DNA of 64,000 bases. Source: Atopobacter phocae ATCC BAA-285. GTDB lineage: Bacteria; Bacillota; Bacilli; Lactobacillales; Aerococcaceae. Both the position numbers and the translations under genes were made by a program. The stretch's first letter is position 1; each line of letters starts with the position of its first letter. This document shows, piece by piece, positions 50,536 to 60,178 of this stretch. The notes beneath the pieces are model-generated. The model ran no database searches and had not been told where the DNA came from. It saw only the letters and a program-made list of their open reading frames with translations. The stretch lies in assembly GCF_000526675.1 (NCBI RefSeq), contig NZ_JAGN01000002.1:1-64000 (forward strand). Direction: 5' to 3'.

Positions 50536-51808
50536 CTGGGTTCGCCCCACTTTCATCCACTGGTTCTTGCACTTTTACCGTATCGCCTGATTTTAAATCA
50601 TGAGGATCAACAATGATGCGATCGCCTGCTTTTAAGCCTTTTGTAACGATTTGATTTAATCCTTGTTTTTCAAGAGTGACTTTCACTTTTTTCGCCTTGC
50701 CATCTTGATAAAGGTAAACGTAATTTTCTTCGCCTTCCATTACAACAGCAGTTTCAGGCACTTCGAATCCTTTTACTGGTATTTCTAAGCTAACTGAAAA
50801 TCCAATATGAATTGGGTCATTAGGGATCACTTGGAAACCATAAGTAGTTGGGTTTGAATAGTCTGTCGCTCCTCCACCACTACCTCCAGGCACATCACTT
50901 GAAGCTTGGAATGTCGTTCCTCCAGTTGTTGGTGCACTTGACTCAGGTAATTGGTCAATCGCAGAAATCTTACCTTCTACATTTTGATCAGTTGCTTTTA
51001 CATAAATATGAACTTTACTTTCTACTTCTAATGCATGGTAATCATATTCGCTTACTTTTGCATTAATCACTAAATTTTGTGTCACTAAACGAACTAATGG
51101 CATCGTTGGATTATTTAAAGCATCTTGATTCACATAAACAATTCCAGCATAATCTGCTTTTACAGCTGCCTTTTGGTCGCGACGAGCACGAATCAATTTT
51201 TTCTCTACTTCTTTAATTTTCATGTTCACTTCATCAATGGCTGCGTCTCCTGTTGAAGGAATCGATGGGTTTAAAGGTTTACCGTCTGGTGTTGTCGTTG
51301 GCGCTTGATCACTTGAAACTCCTGCACCATCTGTGTTGACAGCACCTTTACCATAAACTTCACCGGTAATCGGATAGCCTGCATAGTTATATTCTTGTCC
51401 GGTCATTTGTTTACGATCTCGAATTAAACGTAACCGTTCATTATACAACTGTGTTTGTTCTTCTTCTAAATCTTGAATTTGATCAAGTACTTGACTATTT
51501 TTGTTATCATAGTCAAATAATAAATCACCTTTTTGAACTGTTTGACCGTCTTTTACATAAATAGTGGCAATTTCTCCCATTTCTGGATTAAACATATAAT
51601 TACGGTCCACATTACTCGCTACTTTACCATTTGTAGACAATGGTGGTTGTTCGTATATATCCATTACTTCATAAAAATCTTGTTCATCTGATGGATTAGA
51701 TGCGCCACCCATTATAGCTGTACGAGTCGCATCAATCCCAATAATCAGCGCAAATACTGTCAATAAACCGACTAAAGCGTACTTGGCAATTTGTGTTGCT
51801 TTTGCCAT
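50519..51808 (-). CDS. yknX: YknX-type membrane fusion (adaptor) protein
   Basis: A 429-aa HlyD/RND-adaptor-family protein. One N-terminal helix (about 10-27) anchors it; then come a split biotinyl-lipoyl-like domain (YVKDGQTVQKGDLLFDYD; VKADYAGIVYVNQDAL), a helical hairpin (about 115-215), a beta-barrel with a Gly/Ser-rich insertion (SSDVPGGSGGGATDYS), and a membrane-proximal domain (ETAVVMEGEENYVYLY; GLKAGDRIIVDPHDLKSGDTV). The ATG overlaps the preceding TAA by one base (TAATG). It would connect the MacB-like permease to the cell surface. Confidence 0.92.
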   Translation of the reverse strand: MAKATQIAKYALVGLLTVFALIIGIDATRTAIMGGASNPSDEQDFYEVMDIYEQPPLSTNGKVASNVDRNYMFNPEMGEIATIYVKDGQTVQKGDLLFDYDNKNSQVLDQIQDLEEEQTQLYNERLRLIRDRKQMTGQEYNYAGYPITGEVYGKGAVNTDGAGVSSDQAPTTTPDGKPLNPSIPSTGDAAIDEVNMKIKEVEKKLIRARRDQKAAVKADYAGIVYVNQDALNNPTMPLVRLVTQNLVINAKVSEYDYHALEVESKVHIYVKATDQNVEGKISAIDQLPESSAPTTGGTTFQASSDVPGGSGGGATDYSNPTTYGFQVIPNDPIHIGFSVSLEIPVKGFEVPETAVVMEGEENYVYLYQDGKAKKVKVTLEKQGLNQIVTKGLKAGDRIIVDPHDLKSGDTVKVQEPVDESGANPDDQLK

Positions 51809-52431
51809 TATTTTTGGCCTCCTTTTTGTTTAAGTGCTCTTGAACCACGAGGTACTACTTTTCTTTTTACTTTTTTACGTCCCATTACTTTACTTTTTAA
51901 TCGTGTGAAGCGTTCTTTCCATTTAACCTCATCTTCAGTTGGGACGTAAGTTATCACTTGGCTCGCTTGTTTACGGAAATAAAGCATCCCCGCTAAGAAG
52001 GCGATTGAAATAATTGCTACTACCAATGGAGCGTTTAGTGCATTCCACGCGTCTAATCCAGCATAACTAGCGTTTAAGTGCCACATGCTAAAGAATGACA
52101 ATACGCAGGTTACTATATCTGCCCAGTACACAAATGAACTCGGTAAATCTTCCTCTTTCATGCGTTGATTAGCCTCAATATATAAGACGAATAATGCAAC
52201 TGTAACAATCAACGAAAGAATTAATGTTAGACGATTATATCCACTCGCTTGGGCATCAACTAACATGGCGTTTGCATAAGGAATACCCGGCTCTGTCTTT
52301 GGGAAAAATGATTGAAATAAACTATATAATGTACCGATTATACTTATTCCATTAATTATAATTAATGCTAGTGTTCCTCTTTTTAACCATACAAATGGTT
52401 GATTGGCTTTTTTCATTTGTTTTTGTGCCAC
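51808..52431 (-). CDS. YknW-like membrane protein of the export operon
   Basis: A 207-aa protein with about four to five hydrophobic helices (GTLALIIINGISIIGTLYSLFQSFF; LILSLIVTVALFVLYI; IVTCVLSFFSMWHL; VAIISIAFLAGMLYF) and a strongly basic C-terminus (KKVKRKVVPRGSRALKQKGG). It is the first gene of the yknXYZ-like operon, in the position of yknW, but I see no sequence motif to prove homology. AAGGAG is 8 nt before the GTG at 52431, so I take that rather than the GTG at 52440, which abuts the site. Confidence 0.75.
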   Translation of the reverse strand: MAQKQMKKANQPFVWLKRGTLALIIINGISIIGTLYSLFQSFFPKTEPGIPYANAMLVDAQASGYNRLTLILSLIVTVALFVLYIEANQRMKEEDLPSSFVYWADIVTCVLSFFSMWHLNASYAGLDAWNALNAPLVVAIISIAFLAGMLYFRKQASQVITYVPTEDEVKWKERFTRLKSKVMGRKKVKRKVVPRGSRALKQKGGQK

Positions 52432-52537
52432 TTTTTTCACTCCTTGTCATTTTAACTACGTCTAATTGATACAATTGTAACCGTATTAATCAGTTCTATT
52501 TTTTCACACTATGTATTGGAATGCAATTCTTTTTTTC

Positions 52538-52930
52538 TTAAATTTTTCTTGAGCGAGTCTTTTTAAAATAGCGCCAATAAAAATAAACTACCATGATCAA
52601 GTAAACTAGCGCTGCAGCAAGTGATGTTTCTGTAAAACGAAGCGATTGACTGAAGCCTAAAATGGCAAATAATCCAGTTGCTAATTTAGAAAACAATCCT
52701 TGTTCTTCTTTCATTCGATTAATCGTTAAAAATAAATACCAATAAGCAACGCCAGCAATAAACATAGCAATTAATGGGTACTTAACCAATGCTGGATCTA
52801 AAATAACTTGATTATTCCAATCAGTTAGTACAAACGTTAAGCTTAATAAAATACCGCCCGCTAAACACATGACCACGCGTTTAATCATGGGGAAACGTCG
52901 GCCCATATCTGTTAATTCATATTGCAGCAT
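52538..52930 (-). CDS. Small membrane protein of unknown function
   Basis: A 130-aa protein with about four hydrophobic helices (MCLAGGILLSLTFVL; YPLIAMFIAGVAYWYLFLTI; LATGLFAILGFSQSL; AALVYLIMVVYFYWRYF) and a basic C-terminus. The longest frame is open 28 codons further, but AAGGAGG lies just before the ATG at 52930. It lies about 105 nt upstream of the yknW-like gene, same strand, so it may be cotranscribed. No family recognised. Confidence 0.65.
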   Translation of the reverse strand: MLQYELTDMGRRFPMIKRVVMCLAGGILLSLTFVLTDWNNQVILDPALVKYPLIAMFIAGVAYWYLFLTINRMKEEQGLFSKLATGLFAILGFSQSLRFTETSLAAALVYLIMVVYFYWRYFKKTRSRKI

Positions 52931-53070
52931 GATTTCCTCCTTTTGTGAGAGAATTAGACATAATTTTCTTCTCAATATCCCCATTTTAATGGGTTTCTGA
53001 TATAATGTAAACAAAAGACAGCGATTAAATTGTATATTCGTCGTTCAATAAAAAGAAAGTAGTTGAGCTA

Positions 53071-53874
53071 ATGATTCCCCCATCATTTAAAATTTTTAAT
53101 GCTTATTCTAAATTACAAGAAAATATTCTTTATCCTATTGTTTTAGATGATTTATTTCTAAATATGGTCAATCAAGAACCGACTGAAGGAATCATCCATT
53201 TTTGGCCTATTCAACGGATGGTATTATTAGGTATGACCGATACACGACTGCCTCATTTGAATGATGCTTTAACTGTTTTAAAGGACGCAGATTACCCGAC
53301 AGTTGTTCGTTCTGCTGGAGGATTAGGTATTGTCATGGATGAAGGGATCTTGAGTTTCTCTATTATTTTACCTAACCCTTCTAATATGATGAGTATCGAA
53401 GCAGGCTATGAATGGCTCGTTTCTTTCATTAATAAGTGGCTAGCTACGTATGACTTAAATGCACAAGCGTTCGAAATTCCTACGTCCTATTGCCCGGGCA
53501 CCTATGATTTATCGATTAATGGCTTAAAAATTGCCGGTTTAGCACAACGTCGTTATAAACAGGGAATTGGTTTAATGTTTTACTTAAGTGTCAACGGACC
53601 ACAACGAACACGTGGTGAATTAATGCGAGCTTTTTATGATGCCGGTCTTAAACAAGAAGAGACACCTTTTCATTACCCTAACATTGATCCCGATTCCATG
53701 ACTTCTTTGGAGCGTATTTTAGGGCAGTCGTTAGATATGAAACGTGTCCAACTTGAATTTGCACAAACCTTACAATCTTATGGTTTAGTGGATACCATTG
53801 AATTTGATCAGATTCCTTGGTCACTTGCTTCATCTTATATTGAAAAAATGGAAAAACGTCAACAAATTATCTAG
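53071..53874 (+). CDS. lipL: Octanoyl/lipoyl-[GcvH]:protein N-acyltransferase (LipL)
   Basis: A 267-aa protein of the biotin/lipoate ligase fold, matching LipL, the amidotransferase that moves octanoyl or lipoyl groups from GcvH to E2 subunits of 2-oxoacid dehydrogenases. Family segments visible are RSAGGLGIVMDEGILSFSI, the catalytic Cys in TSYCPGTYDLSINGLKIAG, AQRRYKQGIGLMFYLSVNG and a C-terminal LEFAQTLQSYG helix. It lies 23 nt before the ywfO-like gene; the Bacillus lipL (ywfL) and ywfO genes are also near neighbours. No lipoate ligase or lipM is in the window. Confidence 0.92.
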   Translation: MIPPSFKIFNAYSKLQENILYPIVLDDLFLNMVNQEPTEGIIHFWPIQRMVLLGMTDTRLPHLNDALTVLKDADYPTVVRSAGGLGIVMDEGILSFSIILPNPSNMMSIEAGYEWLVSFINKWLATYDLNAQAFEIPTSYCPGTYDLSINGLKIAGLAQRRYKQGIGLMFYLSVNGPQRTRGELMRAFYDAGLKQEETPFHYPNIDPDSMTSLERILGQSLDMKRVQLEFAQTLQSYGLVDTIEFDQIPWSLASSYIEKMEKRQQII

Positions 53875-53897
53875 TCCCATTAAAAGGAGATATGCGT

Positions 53898-55256
53898 ATG
53901 TATTTTGATAGTCCGGAGTTACCTAGAGAAAAAGTATTTCGTGATCCAATTCACGACCATATTCACGTACAGCATCAACTCATTCTTGACCTCATTAATA
54001 CAAAAGAATTTCAACGTTTAAGACGAATCAAACAAACGGGTACGTCCCTCTTTATTTTCCATGGTGCAGAACATACTCGTTTTGGCCATTCGCTTGGTGT
54101 ATATGAAACTGCTCGTCGCATTTGTGATCAATTCCAACGTAATTATCCTAGCCAATCACCAGATGACGGGTTATGGGATGATCGCAATCGCCTACTCGTG
54201 TTATGCGCAGCACTCTTACATGATATCGGCCATGGTCCTTATTCTCACGCATTCGAAAAAATATTCAATACGAACCATGAAGCGATTTCTATTCAAATTA
54301 TTACATCACCTGAAACAGAAGTGAACCGTGTGTTAGCTAGTGTCCATCCTGACTTTCCTGCTGCGGTTGCTAGTGTCATTGAAAAGACATATCCTAATCC
54401 GCAAGTTGTTCAACTCATTTCAAGTCAAATTGACGCGGACCGTATGGATTATTTAATTCGTGATGCTTACTATACCGGTGTAAATTATGGACGATTTGAT
54501 TTAGCTCGTATCCTTCGAGTGATGCGTCCGCACCGTGGCGGTATTGCTTTTCACTTTTCAGGTATGCATGCGGTAGAAGATTATATTTTAAGTCGTTATC
54601 AAATGTATATGCAAGTCTACTTCCATCCAGTATCACGCGGAGTAGAAGCGATTTTATCTCATCTTTTGGAACGTGCAAGTTATAATTATGGGCATTTTGA
54701 ACATCCACTTAAACATTCTGCCACCTTACTTGTTCCATTCTTTGAAAAAAATTGGACACTTAGTGATTATTTACGATTAGATGATGGTGTACTAACGACG
54801 TACTTCTTACATTGGTTAGATGAGGATGATCCAGTACTAAGTGATTTAGCGCGTCGTTTCTTACATCGTAAACCGTTCAAATCGGTAGCTTATCATAATG
54901 AAACCGATCAAGCGCGAGTAGATCGTATGATTCATTTAGTCGAAGCTATGGGATACAATCCAGATTATTACACGTCATTAAATTCGAGCTATGATTTACC
55001 TTATGATTTCTACCGTCCACATCAAAAAACTAAACGAACACAAATTGAACTGGTCGAAAGTGATGGTACATTAACCGAATTAGCTCAAGCGAGTCAAATT
55101 GTGAATGCTATTGCCGGAAAAACATGGGGCGACCACCGCTTATACTTCCCTCATGAATTACTCAAAGACCAACCTGATGATTTGTTTAAAGAAATACACC
55201 AAGAATTTCTTGCGTTATATCAAGAATTAAGACAGTTACAAATCACACCCGAATAG
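53898..55256 (+). CDS. ywfO: HD-domain phosphohydrolase, YwfO/dNTPase-like
   Basis: A 452-aa metal-dependent phosphohydrolase of the SAMHD1-like family. The HD site is assembled from HTRFGHSLGVYETA, CAALLHDIGHGPYSHAFEK (HD pair) and the downstream Asp in SSQIDADRMDYLIRDAYYTGV. Family members such as YwfO hydrolyse dNTPs or similar nucleotides. AAGGAG is 8 nt before the ATG at 53898; the ATG two codons earlier is only 2 nt from it. Second gene of the lipL unit, followed by a strong terminator. Confidence 0.93.
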   Translation: MYFDSPELPREKVFRDPIHDHIHVQHQLILDLINTKEFQRLRRIKQTGTSLFIFHGAEHTRFGHSLGVYETARRICDQFQRNYPSQSPDDGLWDDRNRLLVLCAALLHDIGHGPYSHAFEKIFNTNHEAISIQIITSPETEVNRVLASVHPDFPAAVASVIEKTYPNPQVVQLISSQIDADRMDYLIRDAYYTGVNYGRFDLARILRVMRPHRGGIAFHFSGMHAVEDYILSRYQMYMQVYFHPVSRGVEAILSHLLERASYNYGHFEHPLKHSATLLVPFFEKNWTLSDYLRLDDGVLTTYFLHWLDEDDPVLSDLARRFLHRKPFKSVAYHNETDQARVDRMIHLVEAMGYNPDYYTSLNSSYDLPYDFYRPHQKTKRTQIELVESDGTLTELAQASQIVNAIAGKTWGDHRLYFPHELLKDQPDDLFKEIHQEFLALYQELRQLQITPE

Positions 55257-55263
55257 CACAATA

Positions 55264-55299
55264 GAAAAAGAGAAGTAGCTCGCCTACTTCTCTTTTTTC
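55264..55299. terminator. Bidirectional terminator after ywfO
   Basis: AAAAAGAGAAGTAG and CTACTTCTCTTTTT form a 14-bp stem with a short loop between convergent genes. Confidence 0.92.
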
Positions 55300-55358
55300 G
55301 CTTCGGTTATATTATAATGGTATCGATTATTTGAACATTCTCTTTCTTTTTCACTCGA

Positions 55359-56381
55359 TTAACTTGGACGTGGTTGATCAATTTCCCATCCTGGATACGC
55401 ATTAACGTTCGATGCTGCAAAATCTTGTGCTTGCCATTGTAAATAAGCAACGGCTCCAATCATGGCTGCATTATCTCCACACAATGATAACGGCGGCATC
55501 AGTAAGCGTGGCGCATCATCTAATTGCTCTAAAGCTTCTGTTAAGCCTTCTCGTAATCCTCGATTAGCAGCTACACCACCTGCGATAATTAGTTGCTTCA
55601 CTGGATACTCTTTTAATGCACGCATTGTTTTCGTCACTAATACCTCTACCACAGCGGCTTGGAAACTAGCGGCTACATTTTCTTTAATAACTGATTCACC
55701 ACGCTGTTCTTGATTGTGTAACGTATTGATGACTGAACTCTTTAACCCACTAAACGAGAAATCATAATGATTCTCTTCCATCATGGCTCGTGGGAATTGA
55801 TACGTGTCTTCTCCTTGATGTGCTAACTGATCCATCTCTTTACCTGCAGGGTAGTTTAATCCTAAGACTCGTCCTACCTTATCATACGCTTCACCGACTG
55901 CATCATCTCGTGTTTCGCCAATAATTTCAAAATGTAAATGATCTTTCATATACACTAATTCCGTATGTCCACCACTAACTACTAAACTCATTAGTGGAAA
56001 CTCTAACGGCTCCACTAATTGATTAGCGTAAATATGTCCAGCCATATGATTGACCGCAATTAACGGTTTTTGTAAGGCAAAAGCTAATGATTTACCCGCT
56101 TGAACGCCTATCAACAAGGCACCTACCAGACCTGGTCCAGCGGTAACGGCAATCGCATCAACCTCTTCATATGTGAGATTTGCATCTTGCATTGCTAACG
56201 CTAGTACTTCATTGATTCGTTCAATATGATGGCGACTAGCGACTTCTGGTACAACACCACCAAAACGTTCATGTGACTTGACTTGGCTTAAAACGATATT
56301 GCTCAAAATTTTTTCGCCATTTTCAACGACTGCTATACTCGTTTCATCACAACTCGTTTCAATTGCTAATATTTTCACCAC
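55359..56381 (-). CDS. tsaD: tRNA N6-threonylcarbamoyladenosine transferase subunit TsaD
   Basis: The catalytic ASKHA-fold subunit (340 aa) that transfers threonylcarbamoyl to A37 of tRNA. Family motifs are [33 protein letters not shown] (metal His pair), [41 protein letters not shown] and LCGDNAAMI. It is third in the tsaB-rimI-tsaD operon, 29 nt after rimI. A TsaE gene is not in the window. Confidence 0.98.
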   Translation of the reverse strand: MVKILAIETSCDETSIAVVENGEKILSNIVLSQVKSHERFGGVVPEVASRHHIERINEVLALAMQDANLTYEEVDAIAVTAGPGLVGALLIGVQAGKSLAFALQKPLIAVNHMAGHIYANQLVEPLEFPLMSLVVSGGHTELVYMKDHLHFEIIGETRDDAVGEAYDKVGRVLGLNYPAGKEMDQLAHQGEDTYQFPRAMMEENHYDFSFSGLKSSVINTLHNQEQRGESVIKENVAASFQAAVVEVLVTKTMRALKEYPVKQLIIAGGVAANRGLREGLTEALEQLDDAPRLLMPPLSLCGDNAAMIGAVAYLQWQAQDFAASNVNAYPGWEIDQPRPS

Positions 56382-56410
56382 TTTTTTTCCTTCTTTCTAC
56401 CATTCATGGT

Positions 56411-57490
56411 TTACTTATGCGGTTGATTTGTTTCTGTAGATTTTGTCCATTTCATTAATATTGCATCCTCTACAGGTTCTTGGTAATAATTCGGTCGACT
56501 ATGGTACGCAACAAATCCTAACGACTGATATAGTTGTTGCGCGGCTTGATTACTTGCCCGAACTTCTAAAAAGACCTCTTGTACTTCTTCTTGTGCTAAC
56601 TTCTTTAACGATTGACGAACTAATGCTGATCCAATACCTTGTCGTCTAAAATCTGGTAAAACACCGACTAACATTACATCTGCTTGACCTGCAACCACTT
56701 GATACATAATCCAAGCGACGGGATAAGTCGCATAATACGCGATAAACGTCCGATTGATTGCTAATGATGTGCTATCTTCTAACATGGCGTGTGTCCAAGG
56801 TGCTGAATCAAACGCTAATTGCATCACTTGTTCCATTTCGTTAACTTGTGGCGCTTGAACATTTGGAAGATATTCAACACGCAACGGCCAATTTCTTAAT
56901 GGCTTCACCATATAATACGCATCACTTTGATCGGCCCGATAATAATTTGGCAAGCGACGCAAGCGTTTGAATCCTGATTCGCGATACAAATGAATCGCAA
57001 CATGATTGGTGACACGACACTCTAACCCCATGCTCAATGCGTCATACGTCTGAGCATGTCGTATGGCTTCTTTCATTAATAGATGACTTAATCCTTGTCC
57101 TTGGTGCGTTGGTTGTACTGCAATTTGAGTAATATGTGCTTCATGGGGATCCAAGCGCACGCCAACATAACCAATCACTTGTTCATTCCAGACAAGTGAA
57201 TAATAGCAAGTATTCACTCGATATAAATCATGGTGAAAACCAACTGTCCCCCACGGAGGATGTGGTTCATACACTTGTTGTTCAATGGTGACGTACTGTG
57301 GCAAATCACCTGGCATATAGCGACGAATCAAAAACTTTTTATCCCTGATTTGAACCACTCTTTCCACATAAGGATACGTTTCTGAAACTGTTCCCCCCAC
57401 AACATCAGGTGGAATAACTTGTTCTACCGCACGATTCATTTGATCATTCATTTTTTTAATATATGCTTTAAACGTATCGAACATACTCAT
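56411..57490 (-). CDS. rimI: Double-GNAT RimI-like N-acetyltransferase
   Basis: A 359-aa protein with two tandem GNAT domains. Domain 1 (about 50-185) has QVIGYVGVRL, ITQIAVQPTHQGQGLSHLLM and GLECRVTNHVAIHLYRESGF; domain 2 (about 210-350) has VLPDFRRQGIGSALVRQSL and FLEVRASNQAAQQLYQSLGF. Both keep the Q/RxxGxG/A acetyl-CoA loop. RimI in most relatives is a single about 150-aa GNAT that acetylates ribosomal protein S18 or other N-termini, so this form is about twice the usual length. Residues 1-45 form an extra N-terminal segment. It overlaps tsaB by 23 nt and precedes tsaD. Confidence 0.92.
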   Translation of the reverse strand: MSMFDTFKAYIKKMNDQMNRAVEQVIPPDVVGGTVSETYPYVERVVQIRDKKFLIRRYMPGDLPQYVTIEQQVYEPHPPWGTVGFHHDLYRVNTCYYSLVWNEQVIGYVGVRLDPHEAHITQIAVQPTHQGQGLSHLLMKEAIRHAQTYDALSMGLECRVTNHVAIHLYRESGFKRLRRLPNYYRADQSDAYYMVKPLRNWPLRVEYLPNVQAPQVNEMEQVMQLAFDSAPWTHAMLEDSTSLAINRTFIAYYATYPVAWIMYQVVAGQADVMLVGVLPDFRRQGIGSALVRQSLKKLAQEEVQEVFLEVRASNQAAQQLYQSLGFVAYHSRPNYYQEPVEDAILMKWTKSTETNQPHK

Positions 57491-58187
57491 TTACCACTAA
57501 ATTCGGATGACTTTGTTGCCATTTTTCTTCCGCTTCAACTGTCTTTAAATAATCTGGCACAAACGTTTTCGGATCCACTGCTTGTTCTTGATAACTCAGC
57601 TGAACTAAGTGATGAGCTTTAGGATACGCATCCACCGTTAGATGGTGTTGTGCCACTTCAAAGTTCGCCTCGAACCACTCTGGATGTTCACCTACAAAAT
57701 AAAGTGGTGCTTGTTGTTCCTTTAATTGATTAATCCATTCTTCACGGGTCACATATTGATCTGGAATAACATTAATAAGTTGTTCGTTTTCATAGCGATA
57801 TGCGCCCGTATAAACGGCTTCGCGACGTGCATCCATATAAGGCACTATTAATACATCTGACGAACTCACACGCGCTAACGCATTGCCCGCTAAAACCGCT
57901 AAACTGGAGACGGGAATTAAAGGGACGCGAAGTACATCGGCCATGATTTTAGCCGCGGTTCCTCCAATTCGTAATCCCGTATACGATCCAGGACCTTTCG
58001 CTACTACGATTTGTTCAATCGCTTGTGGGGCTGTTTGCGTCACTTGACACACCCGTTCAATGGCTGGCATCAGTTCCGTTGCATGTTGTAATTTTTCATT
58101 GACCGTCCACTCTGCTAATAATTTTTGATTTTCCATCAACGCTACACTTAATGTTCGGTTCGATGATTCAATCGCTAAAATACGCAC
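57468..58187 (-). CDS. tsaB: tRNA threonylcarbamoyladenosine biosynthesis protein TsaB
   Basis: The scaffold partner (239 aa) of TsaD. N-terminal ILAIESSNRTLSVALM, the VVAKGPGSYTGLRIG motif and the region VPVSSLAVLAGNAL are diagnostic. GTG codons at 58196 and 58187 can both open the frame; the second gives the family-typical start (MRILAIESSN) and is used, although the Shine-Dalgarno signal is weak for both. The reading frame overlaps rimI by 23 nt. First gene of tsaB-rimI-tsaD. Confidence 0.95.
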   Translation of the reverse strand: MRILAIESSNRTLSVALMENQKLLAEWTVNEKLQHATELMPAIERVCQVTQTAPQAIEQIVVAKGPGSYTGLRIGGTAAKIMADVLRVPLIPVSSLAVLAGNALARVSSSDVLIVPYMDARREAVYTGAYRYENEQLINVIPDQYVTREEWINQLKEQQAPLYFVGEHPEWFEANFEVAQHHLTVDAYPKAHHLVQLSYQEQAVDPKTFVPDYLKTVEAEEKWQQSHPNLVVNEYVRYV

Positions 58188-58510
58188 ACTATCCACTTCT
58201 TTCTATATAAATCATTCATTTTATTCTTAGCTGTTTATATTGTTACTCTGACTCATTACTATTTATATTAACGCATTCCACACATACGATTCAATAAATC
58301 GTGGCGCAATCATTCAAGTATTATATTCCCCTTATTATACGCAATATTTAATTCAATTGGTACCTTTTTAGCCGCCCTTTATTTAGACTAATGCCTTTCT
58401 TCTGGTCCACAACTTCCTACACATTTTCGCGTAATACAGGGAAGTATATTTTTCTTAATCCCTTATCCACTCAATTTTTTAGTGGTTTGCTTCAAATAGA
58501 ATCGTTTTAC

Positions 58511-58539
58511 TTTCAATCTGATAAAGCGTTTTCTATAAT
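58511..58539 (+). promoter_or_regulatory. Putative dhaKLM promoter with partial cre-like sequence
   Basis: TTTCAA (58511-58516), a 17-nt spacer and TATAAT (58534-58539). The spacer contains ATAAAGCGTTTTCT, which keeps the CGTT core of a cre but lacks the conserved TG at its start. The stretch 58197-58510 holds no gene that I can see. Confidence 0.5.
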
Positions 58540-58568
58540 AGAATTATCAACAGAAGGCGAGGGATTTG

Positions 58569-59555
58569 ATGAAAAAAATTATTAATAAACCTGAACAGGT
58601 TGTACAAGATATGCTAGCTGGTTTAGCGTATGCATATAGTGATAAAATCAAAAAATTACCACAAGCTGATGTAATCATTCAAAAAGAATTCAAACAACCA
58701 CAAGTCGCGTTAATTAGCGGAGGCGGTAGTGGTCATGAACCTTCTCATGCTGGCTTTGTTGGCGATGGCATGCTAAGTGCGGCCGTTTGTGGAGCTGTTT
58801 TCACTTCTCCTACACCTGATCAAATATTTGAAGCCATTCAAGCTGCTGACCAAGGGCAAGGTGTGTTCTTAATTATTAAAAATTATTCTGGTGATGTTAT
58901 GAACTTTGAAATGGCTAAAGATTTAGCTGAAATGGAAGACATTGCCGTTGATTATGTTGTTGTTGATGATGATATTGCGGTTGAAGATAGTCTATATACT
59001 CAAGGAAAACGAGGCGTCGCTGGTACTATTTTAGTTCATAAAATATTAGGTGCTGCGGCTCGTCGTGGCGCTAGTTTAGAGGAAATTAAAGCTTTAGCCG
59101 ATCAATTAGTACCGCAAATTAAAACCATTGGCGTCGCCCTATCTGGTGCTACTGTCCCAGAAGTAGGACAACCAGGATTTGTTCTAGATGATAACGAAAT
59201 GGAATATGGTGTCGGAATTCATGGAGAACCTGGTTACCGTCGTGAAGCACTCAAACCATCTAAAGATTTAGCAGAAGAATTAATCCATAAATTAAAAGAC
59301 GCGTTCGATTTCCAATCGGGAGAAACTTATGGGGTACTAGTGAATGGATTAGGTGCTACACCGTTAATGGAATTATTCGTGTTCACTCATGATATTGCTC
59401 AACTTTTTGAAGCCGAGCATTTGACGATTCCATTCAAAAAAGTAGGCGACTATATGACCGCCATTGATATGGCCGGTCTGTCTGTGACGATGATTAAATT
59501 ACAAGATAATTGGTTGGACTACTTAAATGAATCTGTCGACACCATTGCTTGGTAA
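58569..59555 (+). CDS. dhaK: Dihydroxyacetone kinase subunit DhaK
   Basis: The substrate-binding subunit (328 aa) of the PEP-dependent dihydroxyacetone kinase. LISGGGSGHEPSHAGFVG and the covalent-binding His in EYGVGIHGEPG are present. GAGG is 6 nt before the ATG at 58569; a TTG directly upstream of it also opens the frame. First gene of dhaKLM, which phosphorylates dihydroxyacetone with phosphate from the PTS. Confidence 0.96.
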   Translation: MKKIINKPEQVVQDMLAGLAYAYSDKIKKLPQADVIIQKEFKQPQVALISGGGSGHEPSHAGFVGDGMLSAAVCGAVFTSPTPDQIFEAIQAADQGQGVFLIIKNYSGDVMNFEMAKDLAEMEDIAVDYVVVDDDIAVEDSLYTQGKRGVAGTILVHKILGAAARRGASLEEIKALADQLVPQIKTIGVALSGATVPEVGQPGFVLDDNEMEYGVGIHGEPGYRREALKPSKDLAEELIHKLKDAFDFQSGETYGVLVNGLGATPLMELFVFTHDIAQLFEAEHLTIPFKKVGDYMTAIDMAGLSVTMIKLQDNWLDYLNESVDTIAW

Positions 59556-59578
59556 ATAGAGACGAAGGGAGTTTTTTG

Positions 59579-60154
59579 ATGTTAGATGTTAATACAACAA
59601 AACAATGGTTGATCACTTTTAATCAACTTATTCAAGCTAACAAAGCTTATTTAAGTGAACTTGATACACCAATTGGCGACGGCGATCATGGTGGTAATAT
59701 GGCACGTGGTATGGACAAAGTCATCCAAATCATCGATACTACCGAATTTGATCAAGTTGCTGACTTATTCAAAAAGGTAGCAATGACCTTAATTTCTTCA
59801 GTTGGTGGAGCTTCTGGTCCGCTATATGGTACGGCTTTTATGGAAATGGCAAAAGTCTCTAAAGAATCAACGGATATCATCGCTTTATTATCAGCAGGCC
59901 TAGCCGGTATTCAAAAGCGTGGTAAAGTAACAATAGGTGAAAAAACAATGGTCGACGTTTGGGCGCCTGCTATTGAATTATTTGGAAAAGATGAATTAAC
60001 TGAAGAATCTATTCAATCATTAGTTGAAGCAACCAAACCGATTCGTGCAACTAAAGGTCGTGCTTCTTATTTAGGTGACCGTTCCATTAATCACATTGAT
60101 CCAGGAAGTCAATCGAGTGGTTACTTATTAACCGCTTTGATTCGTACGATTTAA
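59579..60154 (+). CDS. dhaL: Dihydroxyacetone kinase ADP-binding subunit DhaL
   Basis: The ADP-carrying subunit (191 aa). The Mg-binding DTPIGDGDHGGNMARGM segment and SSVGGASGPLYGTAF are characteristic. The frame opens 10 codons earlier, but AAGGGAG precedes the ATG at 59579. Second of three genes. Confidence 0.96.
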   Translation: MLDVNTTKQWLITFNQLIQANKAYLSELDTPIGDGDHGGNMARGMDKVIQIIDTTEFDQVADLFKKVAMTLISSVGGASGPLYGTAFMEMAKVSKESTDIIALLSAGLAGIQKRGKVTIGEKTMVDVWAPAIELFGKDELTEESIQSLVEATKPIRATKGRASYLGDRSINHIDPGSQSSGYLLTALIRTI

Positions 60155-60178
60155 CATTAAATAGGAAAGGAGTTTCTT

